A stretch of DNA of 64,000 nt, from the NCBI GenBank assembly GCA_965153355.1, contig OZ231126.1, positions 112,096,001 to 112,160,000 on the forward strand, given 5' to 3'. This DNA comes from Flaccisagitta enflata. Lineage: Eukaryota > Chaetognatha > Sagittoidea > Aphragmophora. Under the pieces are notes generated by a model. The model saw nothing but the letters and a program-made list of their open reading frames with translations. It made no database searches and was not told where the DNA came from. Below, in pieces: positions 60,458 to 64,000 of this stretch (positions are counted from its first letter, which is position 1; the number at the start of each line of letters is the position of its first letter). The position numbers and the translations under genes are program-made.

Positions 60458-60888
60458 GGGCAGTGGCCCCGGAGGGGCAGATGACCCATGATTCCACATA
60501 GGGGGATCTTCTGAGTTAGGGTCTGAGAGTGTTAATCTTGGGTCTGAAAGGCCTAATTTGAGGTCTGGAAAGCCTGAGTTAGGGTCTTGGAGGTCTGAGT
60601 CGAGTCTGAGAGGCCTGAATTAGGGTCCTGAAGGCTTGGCTTGGGGTCTGAGGGGCTCAATTTTGTGTCTGAGAGACCTGATTTGGAATCTAACAGGCTT
60701 GATTTGGGGTCTGAGGGGTTTGATTAAAGGTCTCACAGGCCTGATTTGCGGTCTGAGAGGCCTAATTAGGGGTCTGAGAGGGACATGGGAGCCTGTTTGA
60801 GGCTTTGGGGGGGGATGTACACCGGAAACAAAAAAAATCGCCCTGTGTGGATTCATATAGATCATCTGCCCCTCCGGAGCCGCTGCCC
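60458..60888. mobile_element. Foldback minisatellite element
   Basis: Left GGGCAGTGGCCCCGGAGGGG, right CCCCTCCGGAGCCGCTGCCC. GATGACCCATGATTCCACAT pairs with its inverse near 60850. The array is GGTCTGAGAGGCCTGATTT-like. The head TAGTCGCAAAAGCGTTACAT precedes at about 60384, and AAAAAGG follows. Confidence 0.85.
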
Positions 60889-60954
60889 AAAAAGGATAAC
60901 CATACATTTGAGCAGGAGGGATAATGAATAAACTACCCATCAACGTAAAAAGTA

Positions 60955-61440
60955 AAGTGTGACGGACAGATTGACCGACCGACCAACAGATGGACATAGC
61001 AGATTGTACTCGCGTAGCACGCGAATGAAAGTTGAGCTAGCGATCCCAGATTGGCCGCAAATCTTCAAAATGATACCAATCTAGGAATTAAAATACAAGT
61101 AGAAGCGTGGGTATTGCCACGTATTTGTGTGTGTGTTGGGGGGGGGGTGAACACCCCTACCAACTCGTCCGAGACTAAAAACAAGGGAGACCCCTATAAG
61201 TCGCGTGAGGGACATAAAAAACTTGGGATTACTTGAATTTAAATGACTCAAGATGACCTGAAATGATTTGAAATAACTTAAAAAGACTGAAAATGACTAA
61301 AATGACTAAATCGACCTGATTGACTTTAGTGACCTAATATAACTTAATAGGACTTAAAATGACATAGAATGACTTAGAGGCCATTTGTATGAGGACTTAT
61401 AGTGACTTATAATGACTTAAGATGGCATTTGGGAAGAAGC
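60955..61440. repeat. Short-family ends and AAAATGACTT repeats
   Basis: ACTCGCGTAGCACGCGAATG (about 61008) is a family end; AAGTCGCGTGAGG (about 61199) is another. Degenerate AAAATGACTTAAAATGAC units run from 61235 to 61425. Confidence 0.65.
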
Positions 61441-64000
61441 TGCGAGCCCAAAAAGCTTAAAAATGCCCAAAAAGTGAAATGGGGACTGATCGACCAACCC
61501 ATCGACCGACCGACAAAGCGACTAATAAGTGTTGTATTACGTAAACAGATGAAGATTCATTTTTGCACCAGACATTTAAGCGCGCCCTCGCACATAAAAG
61601 ACAGGTTAGGTCTGTCTTTCCGTCTGTCCGTCGCACTGCGTCTATCGGTTAGTCTCAATTTGGCACACCTGAATAGGAATAAAGCGAAAAAAAGAAAACA
61701 ACGTTGCCATTATCACTTCTCCTGCACAGCAACAAGCCACCACTTTTTGGTTCATGGCCGTGTTTTCAGATCAAATTCATTTTAAAGACTAGTTCAGAAA
61801 AACTCGCAACACTCACACACACACACTCACCCTCACACACTCACCCGCACACACACACACACACGGAACTTTTGGCGCGAAGATGTTCATTTTGAACAAC
61901 GCTTCTCACTTTAAGCAAGGTTTCCCATTGTGAACCATGCTGCCAATTTTGAGCGAATTTGCTCGTTCAAAGCGAACTGGAAAAAGGTCGCTAGGGCATT
62001 AGGGCAGGAGCAGTGAGAGCAAAAAGTTGTAATGGCAAAAAAGTAAAACGGGGAATGACATATCAATGGACGGACAGGCAATTGGATGGACGGACAAAGC
62101 GGGGTGGAGTCGCACAGCACGCGACAGTAAAATCGATCAGCGGTGGATGGATGGAAATTAATCGTGCGCACGTTAGAAGTCGGTCAATGCCATTTTTTTT
62201 CTCGAAATTTCTTAAAAGAGATTTTGAGTTGAGTTTTCAGATGCATCATCAGGAGCACAGATCTATAAGAGGGTCCATCTGTTGGTCTGTCGGTCCATCC
62301 TTCCGTTCGTCCGTCCGTTATGCCTGTGCAAAAACCAAGTTTTCCGGCTGTTTTTGGCCACGGAGAGATCCTATATTGAAAAACATTTCATGTTTTGACC
62401 CTCTCCCTTCACCTTATCGTGTGTATATCACAAATGTGGATGTATCTAATCTCTTTAATCTCATTTTATACATGATAAAACAAAGGGATTTTCATGTTGC
62501 AAGCTCGAAAAATTGTGATCGCAGAAAAATTTTCTGATTGAGCCCCGCAACTGGGTTTTCTCTTATTATTATAATATTTATTAGCAATATCGCTCATTTA
62601 GCGCAATCGCTTAGGTTGTGCAAGCCCATTTGTTTTGAGAAACTTTGCCCACTCTTAGTCATCTTACTTCTTTAAGTCGCTTGCTACGCGACTCTACACC
62701 CTGCTTTGTCGGTCTGTCGGTCCATCGGGCTGTCCCACTTTACTTTTTTTTTTATATTTGCGGTCTTTTACCTCACTGCTCCTGCCCAAATGATGAAAAG
62801 ACCTCAGATATAGCCCTTGCCCACCTGCACGCGACTGCGAGCCCAAAAAGCTTAAAAATGCCCAAAAAGTGAAATGGGGACTGATCGACCAACCCATCGA
62901 CCGACCGACAGCGACTTATAAGTGTTGTATTACGTAAACAGATGAAGATTCATTTTTGCACCAGACATTTAAGCGCGCCCTCGCACATAAAAGACAGGTT
63001 AGGTCTGTCTTTCCGTCTGTCCGTCGCACTGCGTCTATCGGTTAGTCTCAATTTGGCACACCTGAATAGGAATAAAGCGAAAAAAAGAAAACAACGTTGC
63101 CATTATCACTTCTCCTGCACAGCAACAAGCCACCACTTTTTGGTTCATGGCCGTGTTTTCAGATCAAATTCATTTTAAAGACTAGTTCAGAAAAACTCGC
63201 AACACTCACACACACACACTCACCCTCACACACTCACCCGCACACACACACACACACGGAACTTTTGGCGCGAAGATGTTCATTTTGAACAACGCTTCTC
63301 ACTTTAAGCAAGGTTTCCCATTGTGAACCATGCTGCCAATTTTGAGCGAATTTGCTCGTTCAAAGCGAACTGGAAAAAGGTCGCTAGGGCATTAGGGCAG
63401 GAGCAGTGAGAGCAAAAAGTTGTAATGGCAAAAAAGTAAAACGGGGAATGACATATCAATGGACGGACAGGCAATTGGATGGACGGACAAAGCGGGGTGG
63501 AGTCGCACAGCACGCGACAGTAAAATCGATCAGCGGTGGATGGATGGAAATTAATCGTGCGCACGTTAGAAGTCGGTCAATGCCATTTTTTTTCTCGAAA
63601 TTTCTTAAAAGAGATTTTGAGTTGAGTTTTCAGATGCATCATCAGGAGCACAGATCTATAAGAGGGTCCATCTGTTGGTCTGTCGGTCCATCCTTCCGTT
63701 CGTCCGTCCGTTATGCCTGTGCAAAAACCAAGTTTTCCGGCTGTTTTTGGCCACGGAGAGATCCTATATTGAAAAACATTTCATGTTTTGACCCTCTCCC
63801 TTCACCTTATCGTGTGTATATCACAAATGTGGATGTATCTAATCTCTTTAATCTCATTTTATACATGATAAAACAAAGGGATTTTCATGTTGCAAGCTCG
63901 AAAAATTGTGATCGCAGAAAAATTTTCTGATTGAGCCCCGCAACTGGGTTTTCTCTTATTATTATAATATTTATTAGCAATATCGCTCATTTAGCGCAAT
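61440..64000. repeat. Direct tandem duplication, about 1.39-kb offset
   Basis: The sequence from CTGCGAGCCCAAAAAGCTTA at 61440 recurs at 62835 and is nearly identical to the window end (offset 1395, then 1393 after a 2-base difference near GACAAAGCGACTAATAAG). At least 1165 bp are duplicated. The left junction of the second copy lies within a GTCGCGTGC-family end (GCACGCGACTGCGAGCCC). The 174- and 86-codon frames in both copies are not recognisable proteins. Confidence 0.95.

Noticed and set aside
62013-63930. Two identical 174-codon frames as a duplicated gene
   Set aside because: The frame crosses a GGACGGAC repeat and short-family ends, has no recognisable domain, and is present twice only because of the tandem duplication.

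Overview
The window looks like intron-rich nuclear DNA from an animal, probably an invertebrate. The evidence is GT/AG introns with matching phases, three metazoan-type gene fragments, dense microsatellites (GA, CA, TTG, TTC, GAAA, GACG), and many inverted-repeat elements. There are no operons, ribosome binding sites, CRISPR arrays or rRNA genes. I cannot name the species. Most long open frames here are translated microsatellites or tandem repeats. The real coding sequence is in short exons that I joined by reading frame, splice sites and family similarity.

Layout. (1) About 1.1-10.4 kb, + strand: an eight-exon ELMOD1/2-like gene (ELMO domain, an Arf/Arl GTPase-activating protein family). The exons join in phase into about 392 codons. 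(2) 13.8-16.9 kb, - strand: three consecutive exons of an SLC13-family sodium/anion cotransporter. Its 5' and 3' exons were not found. (3) 26.4-38.3 kb, + strand: eight consecutive exons of an M1 zinc aminopeptidase (aminopeptidase N-like), from the membrane anchor to just past the zinc site. The C-terminal half was not found. The ELMOD and SLC13 genes converge, and the SLC13 and aminopeptidase genes diverge across 19.7-26.4 kb. (4) 38.8-64 kb: almost entirely repeats, foldback elements, nested hAT-like insertions and a large tandem duplication that runs off the window end.

The most striking pattern is that tandem arrays repeatedly begin at exon edges. Each repeat unit is a splice acceptor or donor plus a piece of its exon. 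There are nine copies for ELMOD exon 7, about 25 for an SLC13 exon, about ten for aminopeptidase exon E, and two or three at several other exons. Separately, splice donors often run directly into microsatellites. A second theme is abundant long inverted-repeat (foldback) elements, including ones of 5.1, 4.7 and 4.2 kb. Several share a core of about 50 bp. One family carries an internal 20-21 bp minisatellite between terminal inverted repeats.
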